Shown: positions 13,085 to 25,359, counted from the stretch's first letter. The stretch: DNA of 64,000 nucleotides from Monodelphis domestica (GCF_027887165.1 NC_077228.1:384314456-384378455), one strand, 5' to 3'. Numbers and translations: made by a program. The notes: a model not told the origin generated them from the letters alone.

Positions 13085-13267
13085 CTTTTTTTTTTTTTAA
13101 ACCTTTACTAAGTATCTTGCTAGGATACTAAATATCCGATCTAAGGCAGAAGAGTGGTAAGGGTTAGGTAATTGGGATTAAGTGATTTGTCCAGCATCAC
13201 ACAGCCAGGAAGTATCTGAGGTCAAATTTGAAGCACTGTATCGCTTGTGCTACTTTGCTGCCCCCAT
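13085..13267 (-). repeat. tRNA-derived SINE (GTAAGGGTTT type)
   Basis: The poly(T) at 13087-13098 with AAACCTTTACT and the terminal CTTTGCTGCCCCC are the two ends of the family in reverse orientation. The middle is GATTAAGTGATTTGTCCAGC. Confidence 0.7.
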
Positions 13268-14435
13268 GAATTCCTTCTGTAGTCCACCATTTATTACGCC
13301 CTTATCTGCTTGCTAGGCTCTATGCTAAGTGCTAGGTATGTGGAAAGGCAAAATTACAATTCCGAATCTCAAGAGCACGCTATAATGGAGAAGAAAACGG
13401 AAAATAGCTGTGTACCACAAAGACAGCGTAAGTGGAGAGAACCTCTGGGTAAAGGGGAAGGCAGCAATACTCACAGGATTTAGAAGTGGCAGGGAAGGAA
13501 CTTAGAGCTCACTGAATTCAGCTTGTTTTATAGATGAAAAAAAAATTACATCTTAGGAACAAAAATGTATTCGCGGGGTGGGGATGGGGGGAAGAAGGGC
13601 GATCCCTTGTTGAAATAGTGAATTATATTATTCTCGATGTCATTGTATTAACTATTGCTTTTTGTACTTCTACTCTTAGTGGCTAGCACAGTGACTGTGG
13701 CACATAGAAGGAACTTAATAAATGATTCGAATAAGTGGGTGTTAGATTGCTGTCTGAATATCTTTTTATTAAGCAAAGATTTTTCTCAAACGGGATCAGT
13801 CTGGTTGAAAGGGTGTGCCCCATAGCAAGGAATATGCGCTACTGCCCTCTGCTGGATGGAACAGGAAGCCTACTTCGTGAAAATATTTCCAAATTTTCTC
13901 TTCTCACTTAAACCAGTATTTTTAGAGTGTCCACCTGCCAAGTAGTAGGTGGGCTAGACAAGAAGCATATGACATAGTTCTCGCAGAATTTGCCATCTTG
14001 TTGGAGAGGCAAGACTTTGACACATAAGATAGCCCCAGTGAGGAGGGAAACTTGATCAATATTTTTTAAATGTATATTAAATTATTCAACATATTAAATT
14101 GTATTAAAGTAGACCACGCCCATTGTAGGTATAATTTAATGGACCAATTGGACTTGTGTGTTCCACAATTATATGTAGATTACAATAAATTACTAAATTA
14201 ACTATAGCACTCCCAATAATAACCAAACACTTAAAACTTCCTCCCTTAATGAACAAGTCATACAGTTCAGAAGACTGGGTTTTCTCCACCATTAATGAAA
14301 ACTTTTAAAAATCTATGTAAGTTTAACTGGCAATTATGTGATGGACAGAGGATATTTGTGCAAAAAAAAAACAACAAAATTCAGCAGCAGGTCCTTTGGA
14401 GAAGGCAACTTGTGCTTAACATATATAATTACACT
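13268..14435. other. Intergenic with repeat scraps
   Basis: 13290-13365 resembles the start of the L3-like repeat (TGCTAGGCTCTATGCTAAG), and 13680-13735 resembles a MIR tail. The rest is unassigned. Confidence 0.45.
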
Positions 14436-14439
14436 TCAA

Positions 14440-15435
14440 AAAGTGACTGAAATACAAAAAAAAAACATTCCTCAATTGACAAATGGTCAAGGCATATGAA
14501 TAGGCAGTTTGCAGATGAAGAAATTAAAACTATCAATAATCACAAGAAAAAGTGTTCTAAATCCCTCCTGATTAAAGAAATGAAAATACAAACAACTCTG
14601 TGGTACCATCTCACACTTAGCAGACCGACCAATATAACAGTAAATGAAAAAAATAAATATTGGAGGGGATGTGGCAAAATTAGGACATTAATACATTGCT
14701 GGGGGAGTTGTGCATTGATCCAACCATTCTGGAAGGCAATTTGAAATTAGGCTTTAAAAGAATGCATACACTTTGATCCAGCAATACTGCTACTAAGTTT
14801 GCACCTGAAAGAAATAATGAAAAATGGTTGTACAAAAATATTCATAGCTATATTCCTCATGGTGGCAGAAAGTTGGAAAATGAGGGGTTGTTCCTCAATT
14901 GGGGAATGGCTGAACAAATTGTAGTATATGATGGTGATGGAATACTATTGCGCTATAAGGAATGATGAACTGCTTGATTTCTATATCAGATAGAAAGACC
15001 TCTATGAACTGATGTGGAGTGAAAGAAGCAGAACCAGAACATTATGCACAGTAACTGAATATATTGTGGGATGATCAAATGTAACTGACTGTTACTAAAA
15101 AAAAAAAAAGCAATGCAATGATCCAAGACAATCCCCAAAGACTTATGAGAAAGAACACTATCCACATCAAAAGAAAGAACTGTGGAATTAGAAATACAGA
15201 AGAAAACATGATTTATCACTTGTTTATATGGGTATATGATGGGGTTTTGTTTTTTAAAAGATTACTCTATTACAAAAATGAATAATATGGAAAAAGGTAT
15301 CCAGTGATAATACATGTATTGGAATTGCTTGTCAGCTCCAGAAGGAAAAGAGGGGAGGGAGAAAACATGAATCATGTAACCACGGAAAAATATTTAAAGA
15401 TGAATAAATATTAAAATATTAATTTAATTTTTAAA
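14440..15435 (+). mobile_element. L1 ORF2 C-terminus and 3' end
   Basis: Opens near CCTCAATTGACAAATGGTCA. The translated piece at 14496-14744 contains MNRQFADEEIKTINNHKKK and YWRGCGKIRTLIHCWGSC, the C-terminal L1 ORF2 signature. It then runs through GGGGAATGGCTGAACAAATT to a terminal AATAAATATTAAAAT. It is 5'-truncated and frame-shifted. A short AAGTGAC repeat at both sides is a doubtful target duplication. Confidence 0.85.
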
Positions 15436-16655
15436 AAATTTAAGTGACAAAAACTAAAAGAGAACACAGACTTGTATTGGGTGATGTAAAAGGGTCATTG
15501 ACATAAGAATCAGTCAGTAATTGCTTTCCCCTTTTCAAAGGTTGATCCTGGCATTTTCATTGAGAAAGAGATATGGCCTGGGTCACTTAAGTATTTAGCC
15601 AATGCTATAAAGACAAGCTGATTAGCAGAACAAAATCTGGTGTTTAAGGAAGTCATCTTGATTCTTCTCTTTTACACAGAAACAAGTAGGAAAATTATTG
15701 GGACCAGGTTTTTGTTTCATTTTATTTTAACGGGTTATTAGAAAAAGGGGGTGAGCAATCACAAATCTCTGGCAAGATCTTTTCTGGAGGCAAATTATTC
15801 CTTTCTTCAAGAAAGTACTAGTAACTTGTTTCCCATGATTAGGATAATGATAGGTGCTACCATTTTTTTTTTAAATGCTGATAGCAAGATGTATGTTTTG
15901 TAGAAAGCTGAGAGGAAACACTCCCCAGATTCATGTTATGGGCCATCTGAATGGGCACTCCCAGCCTATTGTGCATTACTATTTAGCTAGTCTGAGGTAT
16001 CTAGAATCTCAGTGTTTCTCTTTCATTGGATTGGGCTGTTTACAAGAAAGATCGATATAAGGGGAATCAGTAAATTAGCATTTATTAAATGCTTATGTGC
16101 CAGATACTGTGCTAAACACTAGGGATACAAAGAAAGGAGAAAAACAAACAAAACAGAATTCAAGATGTATGGCTTCAAATATTCATTGTGAATCCAGACA
16201 CCCCAGTGTAGGTTCCCATGCCTGCTGCTCCTGTTGCCCTGCTGAGTCCAGCTCCAGGCTTACCTCTTCTTAGCTATTACTTTTGCTATCTGTAGACCCT
16301 AGACATGCCTAGGATATGCTTTATTTGTTAAAAGGTTCATTAGAAGCCATTTTGGGGTTTAGACACTCAGAAGCTGCAGAGGGTTAAGAAAGATATTAAA
16401 ATCATATTCTTGGTAACCAATACTTTATTCCCAGTATCAGAAGGAATGAGAGAAGATTGGAAATGGTAGAATTTTAAAGAGAAACATGGAGAGTGCTCCA
16501 TAAGTATTTTAGGTGTCACAAATACTTAGACTTAAGAAACAGAGAATCTGTTCATGGGAGTGTCTCACATATTTTAAAAAATTTCCCAGGAGTTTGCTTA
16601 AAGAATAATTGTAGCTTTATGATATAATGAATGACCCATCTGCAGAAATCTTTTT
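15436..16655. other. Unassigned; an L3-like fragment near 16065-16160
   Basis: ATTTATTAAATGCTTATGTGC with GTGCTAAACACTAGGGATAC is the start of the L3-like repeat. Nothing else recognised. Confidence 0.45.
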
Positions 16656-16785
16656 TTAAATCCATACCTTCTGTTTTAGAATCAATATTGTGCATTTGTT
16701 CCAAAGCAGAAGAGCAGTAAGGGCTAGGCAATGGGGGTTAAGTGACTTGCCCAGGGTCATACACCTAGGAAGTGGGGTTCAAATT
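16656..16785 (-). repeat. tRNA-derived SINE (GTAAGGGTTT type), partial
   Basis: CCATACCTTCTGTTTTAGAA, AGAGCAGTAAGGGCTAGGCA and AAGTGACTTGCCCAGGGTC in reverse orientation. It is followed directly by a MIR-like piece at 16786-16925 in the other orientation. Confidence 0.65.
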
Positions 16786-16925
16786 CTAGCTCCATCACTT
16801 TGTAGCTATGTTACCTTTTGCCAAGTCCCTTAATTTCTCTGATTCTGTTCCTTCTTCTGTAAAATGAAGAAGGTTAAACTAGATGATTTCTAGGGGTCCT
16901 TCTAGCTCTAACATTCTGTGATTCT
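16786..16925 (+). repeat. MIR-like SINE tail
   Basis: GTAAAATGAAGAAGGTTAAAC and CTTCTAGCTCTAACATTCTG, a common 3' part of this SINE group. Confidence 0.6.
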
Positions 16926-17859
16926 ATGAACCTGCATGTTTCAAAAACTAAGAAAAAAATATAGCCAATACTTCATAGAAGCTTACAGAAGAATTGGGAA
17001 GAAATAAATATGTACCAGAGAAAATGGGCAATAAAATAAGGTCATATGTAAATGCTAAAATGACTGGTGCAGATAGTAACCAATTTACTATATCAGAGGA
17101 AGAAAAAAAAAGTCACTATGAGGTACATTGTCAAAGATAGTTCAAGGAGATGAGCTAATGTCTGAAGACTGATTAGGATTTGAATGAATGAAGAAGAAAA
17201 GAAGTTTGAGGAAGTATAATATAAGTTGAGATTTAGAGAGTAAAATGAGTATAAAAATGTGTTGGGCACTATAGTGAGACAGGTCTAGCTTGAGCTGAAG
17301 GTTTAAATTGGGGAATAAGGGAAATCTCTAAAATAGATCTTAATATTTCCCCTCCCTAACTTCAAACCCACTTCCTTTCCTAACTTTATTTCTGTGAATT
17401 GCTCCATAATTCTAATCATGTTTGGAACCTTTACTAGAATTTTCTTTCCTTTCCTCCTTCCTTTGACCTTGTATTTTATTCCTATCATGTTATTTATTGA
17501 ATCCTGAATTATAGCTATTATATATTTTAATACCTGCAGTATATATGAAGTTTATACTATATCTTGCCCCCAACCACCCTTCTAGAGTGTAATTTTCATG
17601 GAGGCATGATCCATACTTTAATTACATTTGGATCTGGGCAAATTACTTAACATTTTATTGTCCCAAGCAATGTTATAAATAATAAATTTCAGAGCAATTG
17701 CCAAGCTAAATTGGTAGTGGGAGTTTTTTCAGCAGCAAGGCATTTTATTTATGCCAATGAAATCACAAGTCTGAGGTGGAGGGGGGAGGGAGAAGAAATG
17801 CTTATTGTTGAGGCATCAGTATTTGACAGATAAAATGGTCTTTTTTTGAGACAAAAAGA

Positions 17860-18050
17860 TCATAGAGCTAGAGCTAGAAGGGACATTTGAGATCATCTGG
17901 TCCAAACCCTTCATATGAATAGATGAGGAAATTGAAGTACACGGAGATGAGGGGGCATGACTAAAGTACTTGGGTAGCAAGTAACGTTCAGGATTCAAAT
18001 TCAGATTCTCCAACTCCGTTGTCAACATCTTTTATATTGTATCAGGCGGT
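17860..18050 (-). repeat. MIR-like SINE
   Basis: AGAAGGGACATTTGAGATCAT, GATGAGGAAATTGAAGTAC and GGATTCAAATTCAGATTC in reverse orientation. The flanking 17000-17815 is unassigned AT-rich DNA with short L3-like pieces. Confidence 0.6.
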
Positions 18051-18264
18051 ACCATATTTAAAATAAGCTCTTCAGTTGAATTCTTCCTTTTTTAGGCTCA
18101 AAAAGAAGATGCACTTTTGAGTAGAGGAGAAAGTTGCATTCATATCTAGAACTGTGGCAGGAATAGAGAACATTCATAAACTGCCCTGACAAAGAAATGC
18201 TTTAAGGTCCATCGTTCTACCTTAGATAAGTTAGCTGTAAAAGTAGTAAGTAGATGGTTTAGTA

Positions 18265-18430
18265 AAAATTATTTAAAGTTAGAGGATCTGGGTTCAAATC
18301 TTAACTGCTGCTTGCCTTACTAGTAACTTATACTCTCTGGGTATTAGTGTCTTCAATTATAAGATGAGGAGATGCAATTGGACTAGATGACCTATAAGAT
18401 TTCTTCCAACTCTGAGTCTGTGTTTCTATA
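18265..18430 (+). repeat. MIR-like SINE
   Basis: GGATCTGGGTTCAAATCTTA, then ATTGGACTAGATGACCTATA and TTCTTCCAACTCTGAG. Confidence 0.65.
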
Positions 18431-18659
18431 AGTTATAAATGAATTAATAATAGTATAGAATGACAGGCTTTTCCAAAACCTACACTTAGTCATAAGGCTT
18501 TTAGAGTAACCAAGCATAAGATCGAGGAGGCAAAATAATGTGTTACTCCAATCTATGGGAGGCTCATTCCATTATATAAAGGTATGTGAATACCCAGAAA
18601 GCCATATTGTACTTTCCTCTGCTCTGTACCTTCCTTCTTCATGCGTGACTTGGTGAGAT

Positions 18660-18895
18660 TCTGATCCTGTATTCTAATAGCTAGCATTTGTACTGTTCTT
18701 TTAAGTTTTACAAAGTATCTTCATTTGATCCCCATTGCTATATATTATTATTGCCCCTATTTCACATATTAAGAAACTGAGGCAAAGTTAAGTGACTTGT
18801 CAAAAGTCACATTGCCAATTAGTGTCAAATATAGGATTTGAACTCAGATCTTTATGACTCCAGGTCCAGCACTCTATCCATTGGGTTACCTGAAG
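18660..18895 (-). repeat. MIR-like SINE
   Basis: Long reverse copy: CACATATTAAGAAACTGAGGC, AAGTGACTTGTCAAAAGTCAC and CAGGTCCAGCACTCTATCCA. Confidence 0.7.
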
Positions 18896-19069
18896 GAATC
18901 TAATTTTAAGTAAATCATATCTAGGCTACAAACATAAATGACTAGCTCTACTGGCAAATATTCAGTTAAACTATAAATCATAAGAATTTAGGAATAAAAA
19001 TGCAGTGGATTAATTTGAAAGATATCAAAAGACTAAATCTCTCCAGGCAGTAAAAGCAATAAAGTAAAT

Positions 19070-19230
19070 AATTTTAGCATAAAAAAGAGATTCTGTATGA
19101 TGCAGTGAATAATGGATAGGTTTGGGAGCCAAAAGCACTTGGGTTCATGCCCTGGCTTTGACACATACTGGTTGGATGATGAAAGGTCAAGCCACTTAAC
19201 ATAATAGTGTCCCAAGGCAATTTCACAGGT
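19070..19230 (+). repeat. MIR-like SINE, decayed
   Basis: TGATGCAGTGAATAATGGATA with AGCACTTGGGTTCATGCCC. The rest of 18900-19610 is unassigned. Confidence 0.5.
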
Positions 19231-19621
19231 AAGATATAAAAATATTATTGATGAGGGGAGCAGGATTGGGGATGAGGGAGAAGTGTATTTGTGCAGAGAG
19301 CTCACTCACCTCACAGAAGAAATTAGATGACAAAAAAAGTAAAAAAAAATAGATTTGCCTTTATTTGTAATGGTGACTTCTATGCAATGAGGGGCCCAGT
19401 GAAGTCAAAATCTGACTTCTAAGATGTTGTCAGTGTCTAATATCTGACCCCATGATCTAGCTCCTCCTGTAAACTCATCAAAGAGTTATGGAGGTCTTTG
19501 TCAAATTTTCTTTGTTTTGTGTCTATATCAATGGAAGACACAGGGTAGGGAAGATACTAGACTACTTGGGCAAAAAATACATAGATTTGAATTCAAAAGT
19601 AATTTAAACTTTTCTTCCCAG

Positions 19622-20270
19622 CCTCCCTTCCTTCCCCTCCTTCCCTCCCTCCCCTCCTTCCTTCCTTCCCCTTCTTCCCCTCCTTCCTTCCTTCCCCTTC
19701 TTCCCCTCCTTCCTTCCTTCCCCTCCTTCCTTCCTTCCCCTCCTTCCTTCCTTCCTTTCTTCCCCTCCTTCCTTCCTTTCTTCCCCTCCTTCCTTCCTTC
19801 CTTCCTTCCTTCCTTCCTTCCTTCCTTCCCTCCTTCCTTCCTTCCCCTCCTTCCTTCCTTCCTTCCTTCCTTCCCCTCCTTCCTTCCTTCCCCTCCTTCC
19901 TTCCTTCCTTCCTTCCTTCCTTCCTTCCTTCCTTCCTTCCTTCCTTCCTTCCTTCCTTCCTTCCTTCCTTCCTTCTTTCCCCTCCTTCCTTCCTTCCTTC
20001 CTTCCTTCCTTCCTTCCTTCCTTCCTTCCTTCCTTCCTTCCTTCCTTCCTTCCTTCCCCTCCTTCCTTCCTTCCTTCCTTCCTTCCTTCCTTCCTTCCTT
20101 CCTTCCTTCCTTCCTTCCCCTCCTTCCTTCCTTCCCCTCCTTCCTTCCTTCCCCTCCTTCCTTCCTTCCTTCCTTCCTTCCTTCCTTCCTTCCTTCCTTC
20201 CTTCCTTCCTTCCTTCCTTCCTTCCTTCCTTCCTTCCTTCCTTCCTTCCTTCCTTCTCTTTCTTTTTTCC
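19622..20270. repeat. (TTCC)n / CCCCTCC pyrimidine tract, about 650 bp
   Basis: Nearly pure C/T on the + strand for about 650 bp. TTCC runs of up to about 95 bp are punctuated by CCCCTCC and TTTCTTCCCC variants. Because the unit has no stop in any frame, it creates open frames of more than 270 codons on both strands (FLPS repeats on +, EGRK repeats on -). These are not genes. Confidence 0.98.
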
Positions 20271-21319
20271 TGGATTTCCCTATTTTACCCAGGCTAGAAT
20301 TACAACTGTCCCTGAGTGGGACCCACTGCTGACTGGCACAGAAGCTTTGGCCTACTCCATTTCTGACCTGAGCCATTTCACCTCACCTTGGGCAATCTGG
20401 TAGCCTTCTGATCTCAGGGGCTATCCATAATGATGCCAAACATGGGGTAGACATCTGAGGAGCTTACAATGACTGTAGCTTGGAATTCCCAAGTTCACTC
20501 AGCACCAGCACAGATTAAAACACTGTCAAATGTACATTTGCTTTACTTTATCCAAAGATTGAGTCAATAACTTGGAATATTATGTACTGTTTAATCAAAA
20601 AATGAGTATCAATCACACATCTATTATTAAACATCTACTACAATGTGCTAGGCATATTAGGAGATAGAATACAAAGAATAAAATAATCCCTCTGCACAAA
20701 GATCTTATACTTCCAATGGATTTTGGTGAGCAAAGTGAACATTGGAAGCCAGAGGATATGGAACAGGTTTTAGAAAGTCATTATATTACATTTTGTAGAT
20801 AAATCTTCCAAAAAGCTACCCTCTGAGCAGTTTGTCTTTGACAGATTATATATGACAGTTTTCTTTGCATAAACTAGTGCATAAGAGCAGGATAGGCTTT
20901 TTTCCCAAGTGAGATCAATACTGATTGTGGGCTACTTAGATCCGAGTGACAGAGACTGATTGTCTTTTTCTGCATACATCATACATTATAGTTACTTCCA
21001 GTAGATTGAATGAAAATTGAAGAAAATGTCTACAAAGTCTGATGATGCCTGATTGTCAGACTTTTAGTGTACAGCCCTGGAATCTAATAGACTGGACCTG
21101 TTGGTTATGCATGTCCTTAATCTTGGAAGCAAAAAGGAAGCTCTCTAAATCTAATAATGAATTTGAAGTTGAAATTTTTACCTTAATTAAATAATGCAAG
21201 CAATGATTTTCTGTTGAGTGATATAAAAATCAATGGCACAATTGAATGCAAATGCTTATGGTTGAAATGTAAATTAAATCACCCAAAACAAAACTTTTAA
21301 AGAAAATTTAAATGGTGCA
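20271..21319. other. Mostly unassigned; L3-like fragment near 20590-20705
   Basis: ATCTACTACAATGTGCTAGGC and AGATCTTATACTTCCAATGG fit the L3-like start. No gene seen. Confidence 0.45.
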
Positions 21320-21607
21320 TACTTTATTTTTTTTAATATTGATGCAAAATTTTTAATAAAACATTAGCAAGGAGATTATAGCAATACTTCACAAGGATCA
21401 GACACTAGAACCACATGGGATTTATAGCAGGAATGCAGGGTTGGTTCAATATTAGGAAAACTGTCATCATAATTGGTCATATCAATAACAAAACCAACAA
21501 AAATTTTATGTTTTCTCAATAGATGGCAGAAAAACGATTCACAAAAAACATTACTCATTCCTATTAAAATCACTGGAAAGCATCAGAACAGTAAAAATTT
21601 ACTTAAG

Positions 21608-21857
21608 AGTGCCATGTTGTTGTTGAGCCATTTTCTGTTGTGTTTGAATCTTTATGAACCCTTTTGGGATCTTCTGGTCAAAGATACCAGAGTGGTTTGC
21701 CATTTCTTTCTCCAGCTTGTTATATTGATGAGAAAACTGAGGCAAACAGGATTAAGTGACATGCTTAGGGTCACACAACTAGTAAGTGTCTTGAGGTCAC
21801 ATCTGAACTCAGGTCTTCCTGAGCCCAGGCCCAACACTTGTCTACTGAGTCACTTGT
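21608..21857 (-). repeat. CORE-type SINE inside L1
   Basis: TGTTGTTGTTGAGCCATTTTC, AGAGTGGTTTGCCATTTCTTT, GATGAGAAAACTGAGGCAAAC and AGGTCTTCCTGAGCCCAGGC: a full-length reverse copy. Confidence 0.8.
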
Positions 21858-22178
21858 AATGAGAATAAGTTAGAAGCTTTCCCAGTGAGATCAGGGGTGA
21901 AGCTAGGATGCCCATTAGTACCACTGTTATTCAATATTGTATTCGAAACACTACCTTTAGCAATTAGGGAAGAAAAAGAAATCATAGGAATTAGAATTGG
22001 TAATTAGAAACCAAAACTATCTCCTTTTGCAGATGATCTGATGGTATACCTAGAGAATCCTAGAGAATCAACTAAAAAACTAATTAAAATTATCGACAAC
22101 CTCAGCAAAGTTGCAGGGAATAAAATAAACCCTTGTAAGTCATTAGCATGTCTATATATTACTAACAAAGGCCAGTAG

Positions 22179-22862
22179 TGTTAGGGCTAAATTTAGGGGT
22201 TGTTGACTGAATATATTATACTAATGGTTGCCAGGGATTAATTCAATCCCAGTAAAAATACTCAAGTCAGTTTGGGAATTTTATGGTGGTTTAATTAATA
22301 TAGAGGGAAGGAATTAAGAAGAGAGAGGGAAAGGGGTATAAGATTTCTTGGGTTTAGCCTAAACCAAGGGGAGTTCAGAGAACTCAGGCACGAGGCTTCC
22401 TCAGAAGATAAAAACTAGCTTGGCTTCTTAAGATGATAGTGTTTGGAAAGGTAAAGAAAAAAAAAAGAATCAGCCTAAACTCCAAGAGAGCTCAGGGAAG
22501 ATGCCTCACCTGAACTATGTTACGAAGCTTCCCCACAGTAGTGTATCAAGGACTCTCACCACCAAACCTGGACAATAGCTGCCCTCACACCACCTCTCTG
22601 TGCAAGAAGGCCAAGAGAGGAAGTGACGCGAAATATCTAGACTTTTTTACATCACTTCCCGAGTCTCACATATACCAATGGTAGCTTAAGCTTGACTTTG
22701 GACAGCCCAGGGGTCTGTCAGTTGTTCCTTATTTGTCACTTGCTAGCACATGTTGGTCATAGGCCATCTTCCTCAACACTTAATCCTTAAGTAGGGGTGT
22801 AGACATTCCTGTTTGTTAGGATTTTGAAAACTAATCAGGGCGTAGAAAATCTAAAATTCACA
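22179..22862. mobile_element. Solo LTR (684 bp) with perfect 4-bp duplication
   Basis: TGTTAGGGCTAAATTTAGGG ... CTAAAATTCACA, bounded by GTAG at 22175-22178 and 22863-22866, inside L1 ORF2 (AACAAAGGCCAGTAG / GAACAGATAGAGAAATTCC). TG...CA ends with a 4-bp duplication fit a gammaretrovirus-like (ERV1) LTR. Same family as 96-918. Confidence 0.9.
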
Positions 22863-23009
22863 GTAGGAACAGATAGAGAAATTCCATTTAAAATAATTAT
22901 AGACAGTAGAAAATACTTGGGAGTCTACCTGCCAAGACCCACCAAAATGAATTCCATAAACATAATTATAAAACACTTTTCACACCAAAAAGTCAGACCT
23001 AACCAATTG

Positions 23010-23272
23010 TGGGCACCTACATGGTGTATTGGATATGGGGGCCAGCTCAGAGAGTCAGGAAGACTCATTTTCCCAAGTTCCAGTCTGGCCTTAGCCACTT
23101 TCTGGCTGTGTGACCCTGGGCAAGTCAGTCAACCATGTTTACCTCAGTTCCTTATCCATAAAATGTGCTAGAGAAGTAAGTAGCAAGTCACTCCAGGGTT
23201 ATTGCCAAGAAAGCACCCAAAGGAGGTCACGAAGTATCAGACAGAACTGAAATACCTGAACAACATCAATAA
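23010..23272 (+). repeat. tRNA-derived SINE (GACTGAACAACA tail type)
   Basis: GTGTGACCCTGGGCAAGTCA, AAAGCACCCAAAGGAGGTCAC and ATACCTGAACAACATCAA. It abuts the end of the L1. Confidence 0.65.
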
Positions 23273-23519
23273 TGTATGATGTACAGCTGTGAGTTGACTG
23301 GGCAAATCACAACAACTTGGATTCAAAGAATAGTTGCTGTCCTATATGGTAGAAGGAGATTCCTCTCCAGGCCTGAGTCACATCATTGAAGTCACAGGCC
23401 TGTCCATCACCTTCTCTGCCCATGTATTTGTGTGTGTGCAAATAAAATTTTGTTATAATAATCCAATTACTATGGAATTAATTATTATCTACCACTTCAT
23501 GAGTTGTCAAGGGTGACTG

Positions 23520-24000
23520 AAGCCCAATATCTGCAAGCCCCTCTGCTTGGTGCTAGGGATACCCAGACAAAAATGAAAAAGGCCCAGCCTGTAAAGGAGT
23601 CATATTGTCCCAGAAGACACATCCCGTGAACTTATGGCATGTAAGTAAGTACCAAGTCTGTACAAAACGATTCAAGGGCTCCAGGAAGGGAAGGACCATC
23701 CGAGCTGTACTTTGGGAGCTGGCAGGGATCTAGGAGGGAGAAGTGAGGAGCAAATGGGTGGATTACTTGGAGGACAACAACTTATGCAAAGCCAAGAAAG
23801 CAGGAGATGCAGCTAGTGGCTGATTTGCCCTGCCCAGAGAATACGCGAGAAGCAATAATATGCCATAAGCCCGAAAGGGAAGGTGTTTTGATGTACAGGT
23901 AAGCTTTGGATGCCAAAGAGAGGAAGTAGTTTGGGGCTTTTGTCACTTTACAGGTGATTCGGTTTTGACATGTCCTACATTTACAGACGACTCCTGCTTT
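23520..24000 (+). repeat. L3-like ancient repeat, decayed
   Basis: TTGGTGCTAGGGATACCCAGA, CCTGTAAAGGAGTCATATTG and AACTTATGCAAAGCCAAGAAA match the order of the family elsewhere in the window. 23273-23519 is unassigned. Confidence 0.5.
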
Positions 24001-24109
24001 GCCAGTGGTCTCTTGTAAGGAAGTAAAAATGTTGAAGTAAGCCCAGGAATGCAGTGATCTTGTCTACAGGTGCCTTCCTCCCATCTTCATCACTCCCACC
24101 TCGATGAAA

Positions 24110-25300
24110 AAAGTAACAGAAAGCTATGTTGTCCCTCCTACTCCTAGACAGTTCTTTTCAGGTATTCCATGCTCTTTGTTTTTCAATATCGAACTTTCCA
24201 CAGAGCTCTGGTCTTTTCTTTGCAAAAACCTGGAAATCTTCTATTTTGTTGAATGCCCATACTTTCCCTTGGAAGTATATAGTCAGTTTTGCTGGATAGC
24301 TGATTCTTCGTTGAAGACCCAGTTCTCTTGCCTTTCTGAAAATCATGTTCCATGCCTTACGATCATTCAGAGTGGAACTTGCAAGGTCTTGTGTGACCCT
24401 GATTGGCATTCCTTTATATCTAAATTGTCTTTTTCTGGCTTCTTGTAGGATTTTTTCTTTTGTTTGAAAACTTTGGAATTTGGCAATTACATTCCTGGGA
24501 GTTGTCTTTTGGGGATTTAGTGTAGAGGGTGTTCTGTGAGCTCTGTCAGTGGCTGTATTGCCCCCTTGTTCTAGAATCTCTGGGCAATTTTCTTTGATTA
24601 TATCTTGTATTAACGATGTCGAGTTTGCTGTTTATTTCTGGCTTTTCTGGAAGTCCAATTATTCTTAAATTATCTCTTCTTCCTCTATTTTCCAAGTCTG
24701 TCACCTTGTCAGTGACTTATTTTATGTTCTCTTCTAATTTCTTGGTCTTTTGGTTTTGCTTTATTAATTCTTGCTCTTGTCTTCGAGTTGCCTGATTCTG
24801 GCCTTTAAAGCCTGGTTTTCCTTTTCAATTTGGTCAAACTGGTTTTGTAGATGCATGAATTTCTTTTGCATTATTTCCCACTTTTCCTTCCAGAGGGCTT
24901 CCATCTTTTTGATCCTTTCTGATTCAAATTCTTCATGGGTTTGTGGAGAGTTTCCATTTCCTTTGGAAGATTTCAGAGCATTTGCTTGTGTTTCCTCTTC
25001 TATCTCCTCTGTATTTTGTATTTTTTCTCCATAAAATGTGTCCAAAGTCACCCCCTTCTTCTTGTTTTTCTTGGAATTTGGGGACTTTTGTGCTTCTGTG
25101 GAGTTTGCCATCTCTATCTGAGTGGGGAGGACTAGCTTTTCTTATCTCTGTCTGGTGTTCAGAGATTTTAGCCCCAGGCAGATTGTCCGTTCTATGCAGT
25201 TGTTGTTCTGTCTTCCTGGGGAGGCCAGGAATTGCTGGTGTTTCCGTGTTACTGCCCTCCTCAGTTCCCTTCCGATGAACAATTCTCTTTCATTCATTTA
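24110..25300 (-). pseudogene. L1 ORF1 copy (ORF1 without ORF2)
   Basis: RNA-binding chaperone ORF1 of a marsupial L1. The open frame runs from an ATG at the complement of 25109-25111 for 115 codons. It starts with a basic MANSTEAQKSPNSKKNKKKG region, then a coiled coil rich in E, K and Q (about residues 60-112, EKENQALKARIRQLE). The middle (24446-24763) is broken by stops. The C-terminal domain is open again at 24158-24409 (RRISYPAKLTIYFQGKVWAF, the conserved RISYPAKL motif). Some 5' UTR follows upstream to about 25300. The copy ends near the ORF1 stop and no ORF2 follows. Confidence 0.85.
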
Positions 25301-25359
25301 GTTATTGGGATGTTGTGAACACAGTGGGGGTGGTAGTTTCTTAATATTTTGGGAGATTG

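Larger units (their letters stand above)
21320..23008 (+). mobile_element. Second L1 ORF2 copy, interrupted twice
   Basis: The reverse-transcriptase region again: AGGAATGCAGGGTTGGTTCAA (21433 on), TCAATAGATGGCAGAAAAA, then after the SINE GGGTGAAGCTAGGATGCCC, an intact-looking TTTGCAGATGATCTG (the FADD box, near 22027), and after the LTR GAGAAATTCCATTTAAAATAA. The inserts are the SINE at 21608-21857 and the solo LTR at 22179-22862. The copy ends near GACCTAACCAATTG. Confidence 0.85.

Noticed and set aside
19517..20376. Open frames of 271 (+) and 282 (-) codons, the longest in the window
   Set aside because: They are created by the stop-free (TTCC)n repeat and encode only FLPS or EGRK repeats; no gene signals flank them.
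21473..21859. 128-codon + strand frame
   Set aside because: A chance fusion of L1 ORF2 with an antisense SINE.
24771..25278. Overlapping + strand frames of 66-111 codons
   Set aside because: They are antisense shadows of the L1 ORF1 on the - strand.
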